From contig NC_016023.1 of NCBI RefSeq assembly GCF_000169195.2, positions 1,426,001 to 1,490,000 of the forward strand: a stretch of DNA of 64,000 nucleotides, written 5' to 3'. The translations under genes and the position numbers were made by a program. Under the pieces are notes generated by a model, which saw only the letters and a list, made by a program, of their open reading frames with translations, was not told the origin of the DNA and made no database searches. Below are positions 52,707 through 62,112 of the stretch, in pieces. Within the stretch, counting starts at the first letter, position 1. Each line of letters opens with the position of its first letter. This DNA comes from Heyndrickxia coagulans 36D1. GTDB taxonomy: Bacteria > Bacillota > Bacilli > Bacillales > Bacillaceae_C.

Positions 52707-53549
52707 ATGAAAAAATTTGCGATTCTATTATTGGGGCTCATCCTGGTTTTGGCAGGATGCGGGGCCAAAAACAATTCGAGCAGTACAAGCACAAAAACAA
52801 TCAAAGTCGGGACAACCACTTCTGAAGTGCCGACATGGAATTTAATCCAGAAACTCGCGAAAAAGAAAAATATTAATATTAAGATTGTCCGCTTTGACGA
52901 CTATGTTCAGCCGAACCTCGCATTAAGCGACGGGGAAATTGATATTAACGCGTTCCAGACGGTTGTTTATTTCGATGATTTTATCAAACAACGCAATCTG
53001 AAGCTTTCGGCGATCGGCACAACGAATATTTGGCCGATGGGGATCTACTCGAAAAGATATAAAAAGGTCAGCGAAGTGAAAGATGGCGACCAAGTTGTGA
53101 TTCCGAAAGACCCGACAAACCTCGGCAGGGCTTTGCTTTTGCTGCAAAAAGCCGGATTGATTACGACGAAAAAAGGTTTCACAGGCAAAGGCGGGCTTGA
53201 AAATGTCGCTTCAAACCCGAAACATTTGAAAATTACTGCCGTGGATGCCGCCCAAACACCGCGCGGCCTGGATGATTCGGCACTCGCTGTGATCAATTGC
53301 GATATGGCCATTAATGCCGGCTTAAACCCGACGAATGACTCCATCTTCCGTGAAGATGCGGGCAACAAAGCGTATATCAATATTATTGCGGCCCGGACAA
53401 AAGACAAGAATGACAAAACGTTGAAAGAAATCGTAAACATTTATCATTCAAAAGAAGTCTCTGACTTTATCAAAAAGCATTATAAAGGTGCAGCCGTCCC
53501 GGTCAATAAACCGGTATCGTATTTAAAAGATTATAAGCAAACACAATGA
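52707..53549 (+). CDS. metQ: Methionine-binding lipoprotein (NlpA/MetQ family)
   Basis: 280 residues from ATG 52707 behind AGGGGG; the upstream extension overlaps metP and is not coding. The signal peptide ends at the lipobox LVLAGC. The NlpA domain includes VRFDDYVQPNLALSDGEIDIN (split), IPKDPTNLGRALLLLQKAG and the C-terminal AVPVNKPVSYLKDY. It delivers methionine to MetNP. Last gene of the S-box operon. Confidence 0.94.
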   Translation: MKKFAILLLGLILVLAGCGAKNNSSSTSTKTIKVGTTTSEVPTWNLIQKLAKKKNINIKIVRFDDYVQPNLALSDGEIDINAFQTVVYFDDFIKQRNLKLSAIGTTNIWPMGIYSKRYKKVSEVKDGDQVVIPKDPTNLGRALLLLQKAGLITTKKGFTGKGGLENVASNPKHLKITAVDAAQTPRGLDDSALAVINCDMAINAGLNPTNDSIFREDAGNKAYINIIAARTKDKNDKTLKEIVNIYHSKEVSDFIKKHYKGAAVPVNKPVSYLKDYKQTQ

Positions 53550-53626
53550 TGGCAAATAGTTTCATAGCAGCCCCCTAAAAAACAGCGGGCATAGAGACAG
53601 GCGGTTTATCCGCCCCATAGCAGAAA

Positions 53627-53670
53627 AAAACGGCGGGATACAGTTCGAACGGTATCCCGCCGTTTTTTTT
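53627..53670 (+). terminator. Terminator of metNPQ
   Basis: A 14-bp perfect stem (AAACGGCGGGATAC with its complement) followed by eight T residues. Confidence 0.92.
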
Positions 53671-53784
53671 AGGGCTGGGCTTTTTGAAACACTGCTTTTT
53701 TGCTTTCCTAAAACCGGTGAAGTCTTTTATAATAAAAGAAAGGGTTTTCAATACGGACGGGTGGAAAACAAAGGGGGATCCTTT

Positions 53785-55566
53785 ATGGCAACACTTTTGC
53801 CGGTAATGCTTGAGCGGGCCGGGATTCTTGTCATTGCTGCTTTTTTACTCTCGCGGCTGAAGACATTCCGGCAAATTATCCATCAGGAATACGGACGGAA
53901 AGAAAAATTGGTGCTGATTATTGTTTTTGGAATTTTTGGTATCATTAGTAACTATACCGGCATCGTTATTGAGCATGGGAAAGTCTCGCATGCTTTCGGG
54001 CAGGGGCATTTATCGGTTGAAAGTGCGATTGCCAATACCCGAATCATGGGCGTCGGGATTGCAGGCCTTTTGGGCGGGCCGGTTGTCGGCATCGGCGCAG
54101 GCCTGCTTGCTAGCATCCACCGCCTCTCTCTCGGCGGCTATACGGATATTGCCTGCAGCCTGTCGACGATGATTGCCGGCATTATCATGGGCTTTATTGG
54201 CAGACGCTTTAACGTGCGCGGGAAGTATGCTGCGCTTGAAGCGGTCGCTGCTGGGGTTTTAATGGAAATGCTGCAGATGGGCATCATCTTGGCAGTAGCA
54301 AAACCTTTTGAAGAGGCAGTGGCGCTCGTCCGCCTGATCGCGGTACCGATGATTTCGATTAACGGCTTTGGTACGTTTATTTTTATCTTGATTATCCAGA
54401 CGATTTTACTGGAAGAAGAACGGACAAGAGCGGTGCAGACCCATAAAGCGCTGCAGATTGCACAGGAAACGCTGGTCCATTTTCGGAAAGGGCTGAACAT
54501 GGAATCATGCAAAGAAGCGGCAGAAATTATTTTGAAGCATACAGCAGCTGATGCCGTCGCTATTACGGACCGGGAAAAAGTGCTGACGCATGCAGGGGTA
54601 GCATCGGACCATCATATTCCGCTTGAGAGCATGTCGACAAAGCTGACGGAAAGGGTGCTTTTGCACGGGAAAATCATGGTCGCGAGAACGGCTAAGGAAA
54701 TCCAGTGCAACCATGAAGGCTGCCCGCTCCAGGCGGCGATCGTGCTGCCGCTGTTTGTCCGCGAACAAGTTGCGGGCACGTTAAAACTTTACTTTACATC
54801 AGCATCACAATTAAGCGCGGTCGAACAGGAGTTGGCGGAAGGTTTGAGCAAGTTGTTTTCCAACCAGCTTGAACTGGCGGAGGCGGAACTGCAAAGAAAA
54901 CTTTTGAAAGATGCCGAGATTAAAGCGCTCCAGGCCCAGGTTCACCCGCATTTTTTCTTTAATGCGATTAACACGATTACATGCCTGGTCCGGACAGATG
55001 CGGATAAAGCAAGGGAACTGCTCGTGCAGCTCGCGGCCTTTTTCCGCAGCAACCTGCAGGGGGCGGGAAAAATGCTGATCCCCCTTGAAAAAGAACTGGA
55101 ACATGTGAAAGCTTATTTGGCCATTGAACAGGCGCGGTTCCCGGGGAGGTATCATGTTCATTTTGATATTGATCCGCTTTTACACACAGCGATGGTGCCG
55201 CCGTTTACACTGCAGCCCTTGGTGGAAAACGCCGTCCGCCATGCCTTTACACAACAATTTACGAAAAATCCGTATATTGTTGTCCGCGCACGTGTAAAAA
55301 GCGGAAAATTTATCATGGAAACGGAGGACAACGGAAAAGGCATTTCTAAAGAACAGGTGCAGTCGCTTGGCAATGTGGCTGTCGACTCAGCCGAGGGGAC
55401 TGGGACAGCCTTGTGGAACATCCGGAAAAGAATTGAGGAAATCTACGGGCATAGTGCTGTATTCCGGATTGAAAACAGAAAAACCGGCGGAACCAAAGTG
55501 GCCATTTCGATACCATTAGAGGAAATATGGGGGGGAGAATATGCTGAAGGCATTTGTAGTGGATGA
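53785..55566 (+). CDS. lytS: LytS-type sensor histidine kinase
   Basis: 593 residues from ATG 53785 (AAAGGGGG upstream), equal to B. subtilis LytS; the GTG at 53761 is less likely. A 5TMR_LYT membrane sensor (about 1-220) is followed by a GAF-like domain (about 225-355). The His_kinase domain has the phospho-acceptor His in AQVHPHFFFNAINTI, then an HATPase with PLVENAVRHAF and ETEDNGKG. It signals to the LytTR regulator overlapping its end. Kinases of this class respond to extracellular pyruvate or changes in membrane potential. Confidence 0.93.
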   Translation: MATLLPVMLERAGILVIAAFLLSRLKTFRQIIHQEYGRKEKLVLIIVFGIFGIISNYTGIVIEHGKVSHAFGQGHLSVESAIANTRIMGVGIAGLLGGPVVGIGAGLLASIHRLSLGGYTDIACSLSTMIAGIIMGFIGRRFNVRGKYAALEAVAAGVLMEMLQMGIILAVAKPFEEAVALVRLIAVPMISINGFGTFIFILIIQTILLEEERTRAVQTHKALQIAQETLVHFRKGLNMESCKEAAEIILKHTAADAVAITDREKVLTHAGVASDHHIPLESMSTKLTERVLLHGKIMVARTAKEIQCNHEGCPLQAAIVLPLFVREQVAGTLKLYFTSASQLSAVEQELAEGLSKLFSNQLELAEAELQRKLLKDAEIKALQAQVHPHFFFNAINTITCLVRTDADKARELLVQLAAFFRSNLQGAGKMLIPLEKELEHVKAYLAIEQARFPGRYHVHFDIDPLLHTAMVPPFTLQPLVENAVRHAFTQQFTKNPYIVVRARVKSGKFIMETEDNGKGISKEQVQSLGNVAVDSAEGTGTALWNIRKRIEEIYGHSAVFRIENRKTGGTKVAISIPLEEIWGGEYAEGICSG

Positions 55567-56257
55567 TGAAGCCCCGGCCCGAGATGAATTGATTTACTTG
55601 CTGAAAAAAACGGGGCAGGTGGAATTGGCGGGCGAAGCTGGATCCGTAAAAGAAGCGCTTGCGAAGCTGAAAGAAACAGAGGCGGATATTGTGTTTGTCG
55701 ATATGATGCTGACAAACGAGCACGGCATAGATCTCGTGAAGGAAATCAGCCGCCATCCGCAGCATCCGGCCGTTGTATTTGCGACTGCTTATGATGAATA
55801 TGCCGTAAAAGCGTTTGAACTCAATGCTGCAGACTATATTTTAAAACCGTTTGAAGAAAAAAGGGTGGCGCAGACAGTCGCAAAGGTGAAAAAAATGTTG
55901 GAAGGGGACCGTCCTGCTGTTCCGAAAAATCCCGGCAAACTGGCGGTCACAACAGATGAGCGCATTGTCATCATCCCGGTTGAAAAACTGTTGTACGCGG
56001 AGTCGGTTGACGGGCGGACAGTCATTGCGACAGATGATAAAAAATATACCATAACAGAATCACTGGTAAATGTAGAAAAGAAACTGCCATCTACGTCGAT
56101 TGCCCGCGTCCACCGCGCTTATCTCGTCAATCTCGATGGCATTGTCGAGATCCGGCCATGGTTCCATTCCACTTATAATCTAATCATGCGGGACGGGGCG
56201 AAAATTCCGGTCAGCCGAACTTACAAGCATGTGTTAAAACAGTTTATTCGAATTTAA
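55541..56257 (+). CDS. lytT: LytTR-family response regulator
   Basis: 238 residues overlapping lytS by 26 bp, with GGGGGGGAG before the ATG. The receiver domain has the Asp in DIVFVDMMLTNEHG and the Lys in YILKPFEEK. The C-terminal LytTR DNA-binding domain includes LLYAESVDGRTVI and IARVHRAYLVNLDGI. It probably activates the CstA-family gene 130 bp downstream, since LytTR systems typically control an adjacent pyruvate-linked transporter. Confidence 0.93.
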   Translation: MLKAFVVDDEAPARDELIYLLKKTGQVELAGEAGSVKEALAKLKETEADIVFVDMMLTNEHGIDLVKEISRHPQHPAVVFATAYDEYAVKAFELNAADYILKPFEEKRVAQTVAKVKKMLEGDRPAVPKNPGKLAVTTDERIVIIPVEKLLYAESVDGRTVIATDDKKYTITESLVNVEKKLPSTSIARVHRAYLVNLDGIVEIRPWFHSTYNLIMRDGAKIPVSRTYKHVLKQFIRI

Positions 56258-56387
56258 AATGCATTTCATCCTCTGGATTCGCCCTCTTATCCTAGGATAT
56301 TTGCATTTTGCCGGAAAACAGCTTTTACAGCGTGCAAAACTTATAAAATATAAGCGATGAGAATGACAAAAAGGAGGCTTTCACCAA

Positions 56388-58190
56388 ATGAATGCGATTA
56401 CAATTGTAATCGGCTCCATCTGTATCTTAATGATTGCTTATCGTTTATATGGCACGTTTATGGCCGTAAAGGTTTTAAAGCTGAATAATGATACGCCGAC
56501 GCCGGCACATGAGTTTAACGACGGGAAAGATTATGTGCCGACCAATAAATGGGTGACGTTCGGCCACCATTTTGCGGCGATTGCGGCTGCAGGCCCGCTT
56601 GTCGGACCGATTTTGGCAGCGCAGTTCGGCTATTTGCCGGGCCTCTTATGGCTTTTGATCGGCGCTGTTATCGGCGGTGCCGTACACGATGCTGTCGTGC
56701 TCTTTGCCTCCATGCGCCGGAAAGGGAAATCACTTTCCGAAGTGGCGAAAGAGGAAATGGGGCCGGTTGCCGGGTTCTGTACAGGCCTTGCCATGCTGTT
56801 TATTATTGTAATTACAATGGCCGGTCTTTCCATGGTTGTCGTAAATGCCCTGCAAAATAACCCATGGGGCACCTTTTCCGTGGGGATCACCATTCCGGTT
56901 GCAATGGGCGTTGGCTTGTTTTACAAAAAAACCGGCAATTTGAAGCTGACGACAACGATCGGGTTCCTCCTAATCGTAGCGGGCGTTTTTGCCGGGCCGT
57001 GGATCCGACATACTGTGATTGGCGAATGGCTTACGTTTGATCCGAAAACATTGGCCATTATTCTTCCAGCTTATGCATTTTTTGCCGCGGCGCTTCCGGT
57101 ATGGCTGCTGTTGGCACCGCGTGATTATTTGAGCAGTTTTATGAAAATCGGCGTGTTTATTGCCCTCATTATTGGTGTCTTTATCATCAATCCGCCGATT
57201 CATATGCCAGCGCTGTCGCAATTTATCCACGGCGGCGGCCCGACGATGACAGGACCGGTTTGGCCGTTTATTTCGATCACGATTGCCTGCGGTGCGATTT
57301 CCGGTTTCCATGCCTTTATCGGCTCCGGCACAACGCCGAAAATGCTTGATAAATGGACGGATATCAAGCCGGTTGCATTTGGTGCCATGCTTGTCGAATC
57401 GCTTGTCGGCGTAATGGCACTTGTCGCTGCGACCGCCCTGCAGCCTGCCGACTATTTTGCCATCAACTCCACGCCGGAAGTCTTTAAGACGCTCGGCATG
57501 CATGTTGTCAACCTTCCGCATTTAAGCAGTGAAATCGGAATGGACCTGGCCGGCAGAACTGGGGGCGCAGTAACGCTTGCAGTCGGCATGACGTATATTT
57601 TTACAAAAATCCACTGGTTTAGCAATCTTGCACCCTATTTCTATCAATTTGTTATCTTGTTTGAGGCCGTGTTTATTTTGACGGCGATCGATTCGGGGAC
57701 AAGGGTGGCACGCTACCTGCTGCAGGACTTTTTAGGAGAATTGTATAAACCACTCAAAAAGACCGACTGGCTGCCAGGATCGATTCTCACAAGTGCTGCG
57801 GCTTGCTTTATGTGGGGCTATTTGCTCTACTCCGGCGATATCGGTTCCGTCTGGGCGTTGTTTGGCGTATCGAACCAGCTGATGGCCTCGATTGGGCTGA
57901 TTGTCGGGGCAACTGTCATTTTGAAAATTGCCGATAAAAAGCGGTATATGTTCACTTGCCTGATTCCGCTTGCGTATTTGTATGTTACGGTGAACTATGC
58001 CGGTTATTGGATGGTAAAAAATGTTTACTTGAACCATGCCGCAGCGGGATACAATGTACTGAACGGCATTTTGTCGATCATTATGCTCATTCTCGGGATC
58101 GTCATTATGATCTCCGCTTTAAAGAACTGGTACGACCTGCTGAGAACGCCTGCCATGCCGGATTTGGAGGTATCGGCAAGGAAAGCTTGA
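56388..58190 (+). CDS. cstA: CstA-family transporter, probably pyruvate:H+ symporter
   Basis: 600 residues, about sixteen membrane helices. The CstA block DYVPTNKWVTFGHHFAAIAAAGPLVGPILAAQFGYLPG (positions about 48-85) and FHAFIGSGTTPKML are diagnostic. CstA and BtsT of E. coli are now understood as peptide- or pyruvate-uptake proteins. BtsT is controlled by LytS/LytTR-type BtsSR, and here LytST lies immediately upstream, so pyruvate uptake is the best inference. AAGGAGG precedes the ATG. Confidence 0.9.
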   Translation: MNAITIVIGSICILMIAYRLYGTFMAVKVLKLNNDTPTPAHEFNDGKDYVPTNKWVTFGHHFAAIAAAGPLVGPILAAQFGYLPGLLWLLIGAVIGGAVHDAVVLFASMRRKGKSLSEVAKEEMGPVAGFCTGLAMLFIIVITMAGLSMVVVNALQNNPWGTFSVGITIPVAMGVGLFYKKTGNLKLTTTIGFLLIVAGVFAGPWIRHTVIGEWLTFDPKTLAIILPAYAFFAAALPVWLLLAPRDYLSSFMKIGVFIALIIGVFIINPPIHMPALSQFIHGGGPTMTGPVWPFISITIACGAISGFHAFIGSGTTPKMLDKWTDIKPVAFGAMLVESLVGVMALVAATALQPADYFAINSTPEVFKTLGMHVVNLPHLSSEIGMDLAGRTGGAVTLAVGMTYIFTKIHWFSNLAPYFYQFVILFEAVFILTAIDSGTRVARYLLQDFLGELYKPLKKTDWLPGSILTSAAACFMWGYLLYSGDIGSVWALFGVSNQLMASIGLIVGATVILKIADKKRYMFTCLIPLAYLYVTVNYAGYWMVKNVYLNHAAAGYNVLNGILSIIMLILGIVIMISALKNWYDLLRTPAMPDLEVSARKA

Positions 58191-58300
58191 TGCCATTTTA
58201 AAGGGAAAACTTTGCATGCACCAGCTAGTAATGGAGCCCTTTTTCTACATGCATTCTTGTATAATCTGGCAAATTTGCTCAGCGCAAGGAAGAATATTAG

Positions 58301-58344
58301 AAAAAAGCGGCGAGACACGATTTTCCGTGGTCTCTCCGCTTTTA
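58301..58344 (+). terminator. Terminator after cstA
   Basis: AAAAGCGG...GAGACAC pairs with GTGGTCTCTCCGCTTTT. It lies 110 bp after the stop. Confidence 0.75.
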
Positions 58345-58529
58345 ATGTATACAGCCCTTTGCTGCAGTCTATTTTACAAGGGGGCTAAGGTTGCATCTGC
58401 TATTGATTCGGAAAGTGCTTCACTCAAAAAATTTTAAAAATTTTATAAAGCCTCTGGTCTTTTCTTCATAAAGTTGTTATAATAGATCGAAAATAATAAT
58501 TTCACGTATTGGAAAGGGATGCTATCGGT

Positions 58530-59603
58530 TTGAATCAGGTTATCGAATTCGTTAAAGCAGATGTGAAAAAAGAAAAACCGGCTGTTGAATCATTGGGGTT
58601 TGGCAAACATTTTACGGACTATATGTTTGTCATGGACTATAATGAGGAAGAAGGCTGGCACCAACCAAGAATAACACCGTATGCACCGCTTGTATTGGAA
58701 CCGGCGGCAATGGTATTCCATTACAGCCAGTCTGTATTCGAAGGATTAAAAGCCTATCGCGCAAAGGACGGCAGGGTTCTGTTGTTCAGGCCTGAAAAAA
58801 ATGTTGCCCGGATGAATGTGTCTTGCGCGAGATTAAGCATCCCGCAAATAGACGAGACCATTGTGCTTGATGCCATTAAGCAGCTTGTTGAACTTGAAAA
58901 AGACTGGATTCCGGACGGGGAAGGGACATCGCTTTACATTCGCCCGTTCATTATTGCGACAGAGCCTAGCCTTGGCGTACATCCGGCACATGAATATAAA
59001 TTTATGATCATCCTTTCTCCTGTTGGTTCGTATTACGGCGACCAGCTGAAACCTGTCCGCATTTATGTGGAAGATGAATATGTCCGAGCTGTCCCAGGGG
59101 GCGTCGGATTTACAAAAACAGGCGGCAATTATGCAGCAAGCTTGAAAGCACAGGAAAAAGCAGAGGAGTTGGGCTACGACCAGGTGCTTTGGCTGGACGG
59201 TGTTGAAAGAAAATATATTGAAGAAGTCGGCAGCATGAACATCTTCTTTAAAATCAACGGAGAAGTCGTCACCCCGAAACTGAACGGCAGTATTCTCGGT
59301 GGTGTCACAAGAGACTCCGTTATCGAGTTGCTGAAATACTGGAACGTCCCTGTAAAGGAAACGAAAATTTCCATAGACGAAATTTATAATGCTTATAAAA
59401 ATGGACAGCTGGAAGAAGTGTTCGGCACAGGAACGGCAGCTGTAATTTCTCCTGTTGGCGAACTCGGCTGGAAGGATGTTGCGATGCAGCTTCCACATGC
59501 TGAAGCGCCGGATTCGATTGCAAACCGGCTTTATGATGCTTTAACCGGCATCCAGCTCGGAAAAACGGAAGACCCGCTCAATTGGACGGTCGAAATAAAA
59601 TAA
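58530..59603 (+). CDS. ilvE: Branched-chain amino-acid aminotransferase
   Basis: 357 residues from TTG 58530 (AAAGGGA about ten bases upstream); TTG 58509 is possible. Fold-type IV PLP enzyme colinear with B. subtilis YbgE: FVMDYNEEEGWHQPRI, VFHYSQSVFEGLKAYRA, TSLYIRPFIIATEP, the PLP-Lys segment with GGNYAASLKAQ, and EEVGSMNIFFKINGE. It exchanges amino groups between Leu/Ile/Val and 2-oxoglutarate. A TATAAT lies about 45 bp upstream of the start. Monocistronic. Confidence 0.93.
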   Translation: MNQVIEFVKADVKKEKPAVESLGFGKHFTDYMFVMDYNEEEGWHQPRITPYAPLVLEPAAMVFHYSQSVFEGLKAYRAKDGRVLLFRPEKNVARMNVSCARLSIPQIDETIVLDAIKQLVELEKDWIPDGEGTSLYIRPFIIATEPSLGVHPAHEYKFMIILSPVGSYYGDQLKPVRIYVEDEYVRAVPGGVGFTKTGGNYAASLKAQEKAEELGYDQVLWLDGVERKYIEEVGSMNIFFKINGEVVTPKLNGSILGGVTRDSVIELLKYWNVPVKETKISIDEIYNAYKNGQLEEVFGTGTAAVISPVGELGWKDVAMQLPHAEAPDSIANRLYDALTGIQLGKTEDPLNWTVEIK

Positions 59604-59721
59604 TGATGATCGTAAAGATGGCGCATTTAGCCAGCTTTTCATCGGAAATGGAATTCTTATATCAAATACAAGGGCATCACGCCCATTTATTTTCAGCGCA
59701 ATGAAACGTCCATGCCGCAAG

Positions 59722-59900
59722 TTTAAGCTGTATGGACTTTACATTAAGAAAGCGGAGGAAATGGGGTCACTTTCTTGACCTAGAGCGCGTCTACGTTGAG
59801 GAAGCGGTGGGAAATGAGGTTCTTCCTTAACCTAGAGGCCGTCTACGTTAAGAAAGCGAATGAAACCGAAGTTCTTCCTTAACATAAATATAGACCGTTT
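59722..59900. repeat. Second block of the 52-bp palindromic repeat (about four units)
   Basis: CTTRAC cores at 59774, 59826 and 59878 are exactly 52 bp apart, and a weaker unit begins near 59722. Each carries the same palindrome as the array at 41130-41597 (CTTAACCTAG ... CTACGTTAAG) but a GAAA/GGAAA-rich linker in place of a T-rich one, as if the block were inverted relative to the first. The last unit decays after its first arm. Confidence 0.8.
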
Positions 59901-59967
59901 GAAAATTCGTTTGTTCAGCATAAGCGGGTGACCTCGAAATTCGCTGCGTTAAAGGAAATGATTTAAG

Positions 59968-60001
59968 AAGCCGGCCCTGAAAAATGGCCCGGCTATTTTA
60001 T
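59968..60001 (+). terminator. Terminator-like hairpin before the ThrE genes
   Basis: AGCCGGCCC pairs with GGCCCGGCT, followed by ATTTTATT. It may end ilvE transcription or readthrough across the repeats. Confidence 0.6.
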
Positions 60002-60056
60002 TGACCGGCAAACTGTGGTTAAATAATTGCAGGTGAATCGATAGGGAGAAATGAGC

Positions 60057-60806
60057 ATGTATCAGAATGAAGCCCAGCAGGTCATGAGGGTTTGCTTATT
60101 AGCCGGAAAAATCATGCTGATGAGCGGCGCGGAAACGTACCGTGTGGAAGATACGATGTCGAGAATTGCTGCGGCTGCCGGGATCAGTGGGTCACACAGC
60201 TTTGTCACCCCGACTGCCATTATTTTTTCACTGGACGGGGCGGAGCTGACAAAGCTGATCCGCATCTCCGAACGTTCAACGGATTTGAGAAAAGTCGACC
60301 AGGTCAACAGCATCTCGCGGCAAATCAGCAACCGGGGCATTACCCTTAAGGAAGCGTATGGACAGTTGAAAAAAATTGAAACGGAAGAGGAAGCTTACCC
60401 TCTCTGGCTACAATTTGTGGCTGCGGCGATTTCAAGTGGCTGTTTTGTCATCATTTTTTTAGGCGGCTGGATTGACTTTCTGCCCGCATGTATTGCAGGC
60501 GGCCTTGGCTTCCTCAGCACGCATTACATTCACCGGTTCGTAAAGGTGCGTTTCTTTGCTGAATTTGTCGCTTCGCTTGTGATCGGGATTACAGCTTACA
60601 TCCTTGTCCATGCAGGCATCGGCCGGGAACTGGATAAAATCATTATCGGTTCTGTCATGCCGCTTGTTCCGGGGCTGGCGATTACCAACGCACTGCGCGA
60701 TCTGATGGCGGGACATCTTTTTTCCGGTGTCACAAAAGGCGCAGAAGCTTTTTTAACCTCATTTGCCATCGGTTCCGGGATCGCGATTATACTCACGATT
60801 TTTTAA
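60057..60806 (+). CDS. Threonine/serine exporter, ThrE N-terminal-type subunit (DUF1212)
   Basis: 249 residues from ATG 60057, eight bases after AGGGAG; the ATG at 60051 is too close. The family block GAETYRVEDTMSRIAAAAG and VTPTAIIFSLDGA lies in the N-terminal cytoplasmic domain, followed by five membrane helices (about 118-249) with GSVMPLVPGLAITNALRDL. In this split architecture it pairs with the small membrane protein encoded next. Members export threonine, serine or dicarboxylates. Confidence 0.88.
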   Translation: MYQNEAQQVMRVCLLAGKIMLMSGAETYRVEDTMSRIAAAAGISGSHSFVTPTAIIFSLDGAELTKLIRISERSTDLRKVDQVNSISRQISNRGITLKEAYGQLKKIETEEEAYPLWLQFVAAAISSGCFVIIFLGGWIDFLPACIAGGLGFLSTHYIHRFVKVRFFAEFVASLVIGITAYILVHAGIGRELDKIIIGSVMPLVPGLAITNALRDLMAGHLFSGVTKGAEAFLTSFAIGSGIAIILTIF

Positions 60807-60881
60807 AAGGCCGCCTGCTTTTTAAGGCCCCTGCGTTTTTTACACATCAAAGATTACAGTTTTTTAAAAGGGTGACGGAAG

Positions 60882-61328
60882 TTGTTCCAACAGCTATTAA
60901 CCAGCTTTTTTGCTTCGGCGGGATTTGGCATTCTTTTCAATGCACCGAGAAAATTGTTGATCCAGTGCGGGATTACCGGCATGATCGGGTGGGGTATTTA
61001 TTTTCTATTTTACATGTATGAGCAGAACGTCGTGTATGGCACGTTTATTGCAGCTTTTTTCGTCGGGGTGATCAGCCAGGTGTTTGCCCGTTTTTATAAG
61101 ACGCCGATCTTGATTTTTACGGTCGGCGGGATTATTCCGCTTGTGCCAGGCGGCCTTGCGTATGACGCCATGCGGCACTTTGTCCAAAACGATTATAACG
61201 GCGCCGTATCGCTTGCCGCTAAAGTGCTGCTTCTATCTATTGCAATTGCGATCGGGCTGGTGGCTTCGGAAGTGGCGAACCAGTTTATCAAAAAACTACC
61301 GGATAGACGGCCAAAAAGAATGAAGTAG
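60882..61328 (+). CDS. Threonine/serine exporter, ThrE C-terminal-type subunit (DUF3815)
   Basis: 148 residues with four to five membrane helices and the block GGIIPLVPGGLAYDAMRHFV, which parallels the GSVMPLVPG motif of its partner. The start is TTG at 60882 behind GGGTGACGG. It completes the two-gene ThrE-type exporter; single-chain ThrE proteins contain both halves. Confidence 0.85.
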   Translation: MFQQLLTSFFASAGFGILFNAPRKLLIQCGITGMIGWGIYFLFYMYEQNVVYGTFIAAFFVGVISQVFARFYKTPILIFTVGGIIPLVPGGLAYDAMRHFVQNDYNGAVSLAAKVLLLSIAIAIGLVASEVANQFIKKLPDRRPKRMK

Positions 61329-61330
61329 CC

Positions 61331-61362
61331 TTAAGCCGGGTTTGCCTGACAGCCCGGCTAAC
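61331..61362 (+). terminator. Terminator of the ThrE-type operon
   Basis: AGCCGGG/CCCGGCT-type stem (TTAAGCCGGG with CCCGGCTAA) directly after the stop. Confidence 0.6.
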
Positions 61363-61520
61363 GCTTGTTATTCTGCTCGTTTTTCTGCGAACGATGTCGA
61401 ATATTGACGGTAAGAGTATTAGGGATATCCCGTATATTTGCAAAATCGGCGGCAGGCTGCTTGTTGGCAGCATGATTTCCCGATTGCAGCCAGTTTTTTT
61501 GCGAGATAAAATTAGAAAAC

Positions 61521-61567
61521 AGTATCTTTAAAAAGATAACTTTAAAACGTTTAGATAACGTTTTAAA
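61521..61567. promoter_or_regulatory. Two adjacent perfect palindromes
   Basis: TATCTTT-AA-AAAGATA (about 61522-61537) is followed by 11-bp arms TTTAAAACGTT (61541-61551) and AACGTTTTAAA (61557-61567). They lie in decayed AT-rich sequence upstream of an open hydrophobic reading frame. They could be operators of a lost gene. Confidence 0.35.
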
Positions 61568-61702
61568 AATTTAGTGAGAGCACTTCAAGAAATCCACACT
61601 ACAGATAACTCTTTACTTTGAGGAAAACTTTTAAAAAAAGCTATCTGCAAACAGCCCCTTCAAATATTAATCAAAACGCTTGGCAAATTCCCAAAATCCT
61701 GA

Positions 61703-61933
61703 AGAGTTCCAGAAGTTGATCAACAGGGGAATCTTGTTAGTGAAAAGGTATATAATGACCAGCATGCCGTACACCTTAGCGCGTCAGGTATTAATAAGGC
61801 AGCATTTAAATGGGCTTGTATTTTTTTCAGTTATATAGCATGTATTTCGGTAGCGCTTGCCGCTGGTGCAGCTTGCTGGTATTTAATCCAAACAGCAGTT
61901 GAAAATATGGAAGCAAAGTGCTTTTTTAAATAG
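61703..61933 (+). pseudogene. Degenerate gene for a small hydrophobic protein
   Basis: A 76-codon open stretch without ATG, GTG or TTG in frame encodes HAVHLSASGINKAAFKW, then a strongly hydrophobic, Cys-containing helix of about 25 residues (ACIFFSYIACISVALAAGA) and ends at 61931. The preceding frame (reading NPEEFQKLINRG) also looks protein-like, so a frameshift near 61725 may have split one gene. A bacteriocin-like or small membrane peptide is conceivable. The next feature is an IS4 element. Confidence 0.3.
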
Positions 61934-62043
61934 TTTAGTTAAGTACTCAACTTTCGCACCTAGAAAATCATAATAAATTCAGTGCTGGCTAATGTCTATT
62001 ACGTCTCAGATACAGCACTTGACAGTAAAATTAATATATGAAA

Positions 62044-62108
62044 AAACACCTCTACTTTTGGTATAGTTGATTTATCGAAAATCACTACCAAATAGAAGAG
62101 GTGTCTCC
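62044..62108 (+). other. Hairpin ahead of the IS4 transposase
   Basis: ACACCTCT...TTTTGGTA (from 62047) pairs imperfectly with TACCAAATAGAAGAGGTGT (62086-62104). The arm covers the region just before the transposase start. Such stems commonly block translation of transcripts entering from outside the element. Confidence 0.5.
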
Positions 62109-62112
62109 TACT

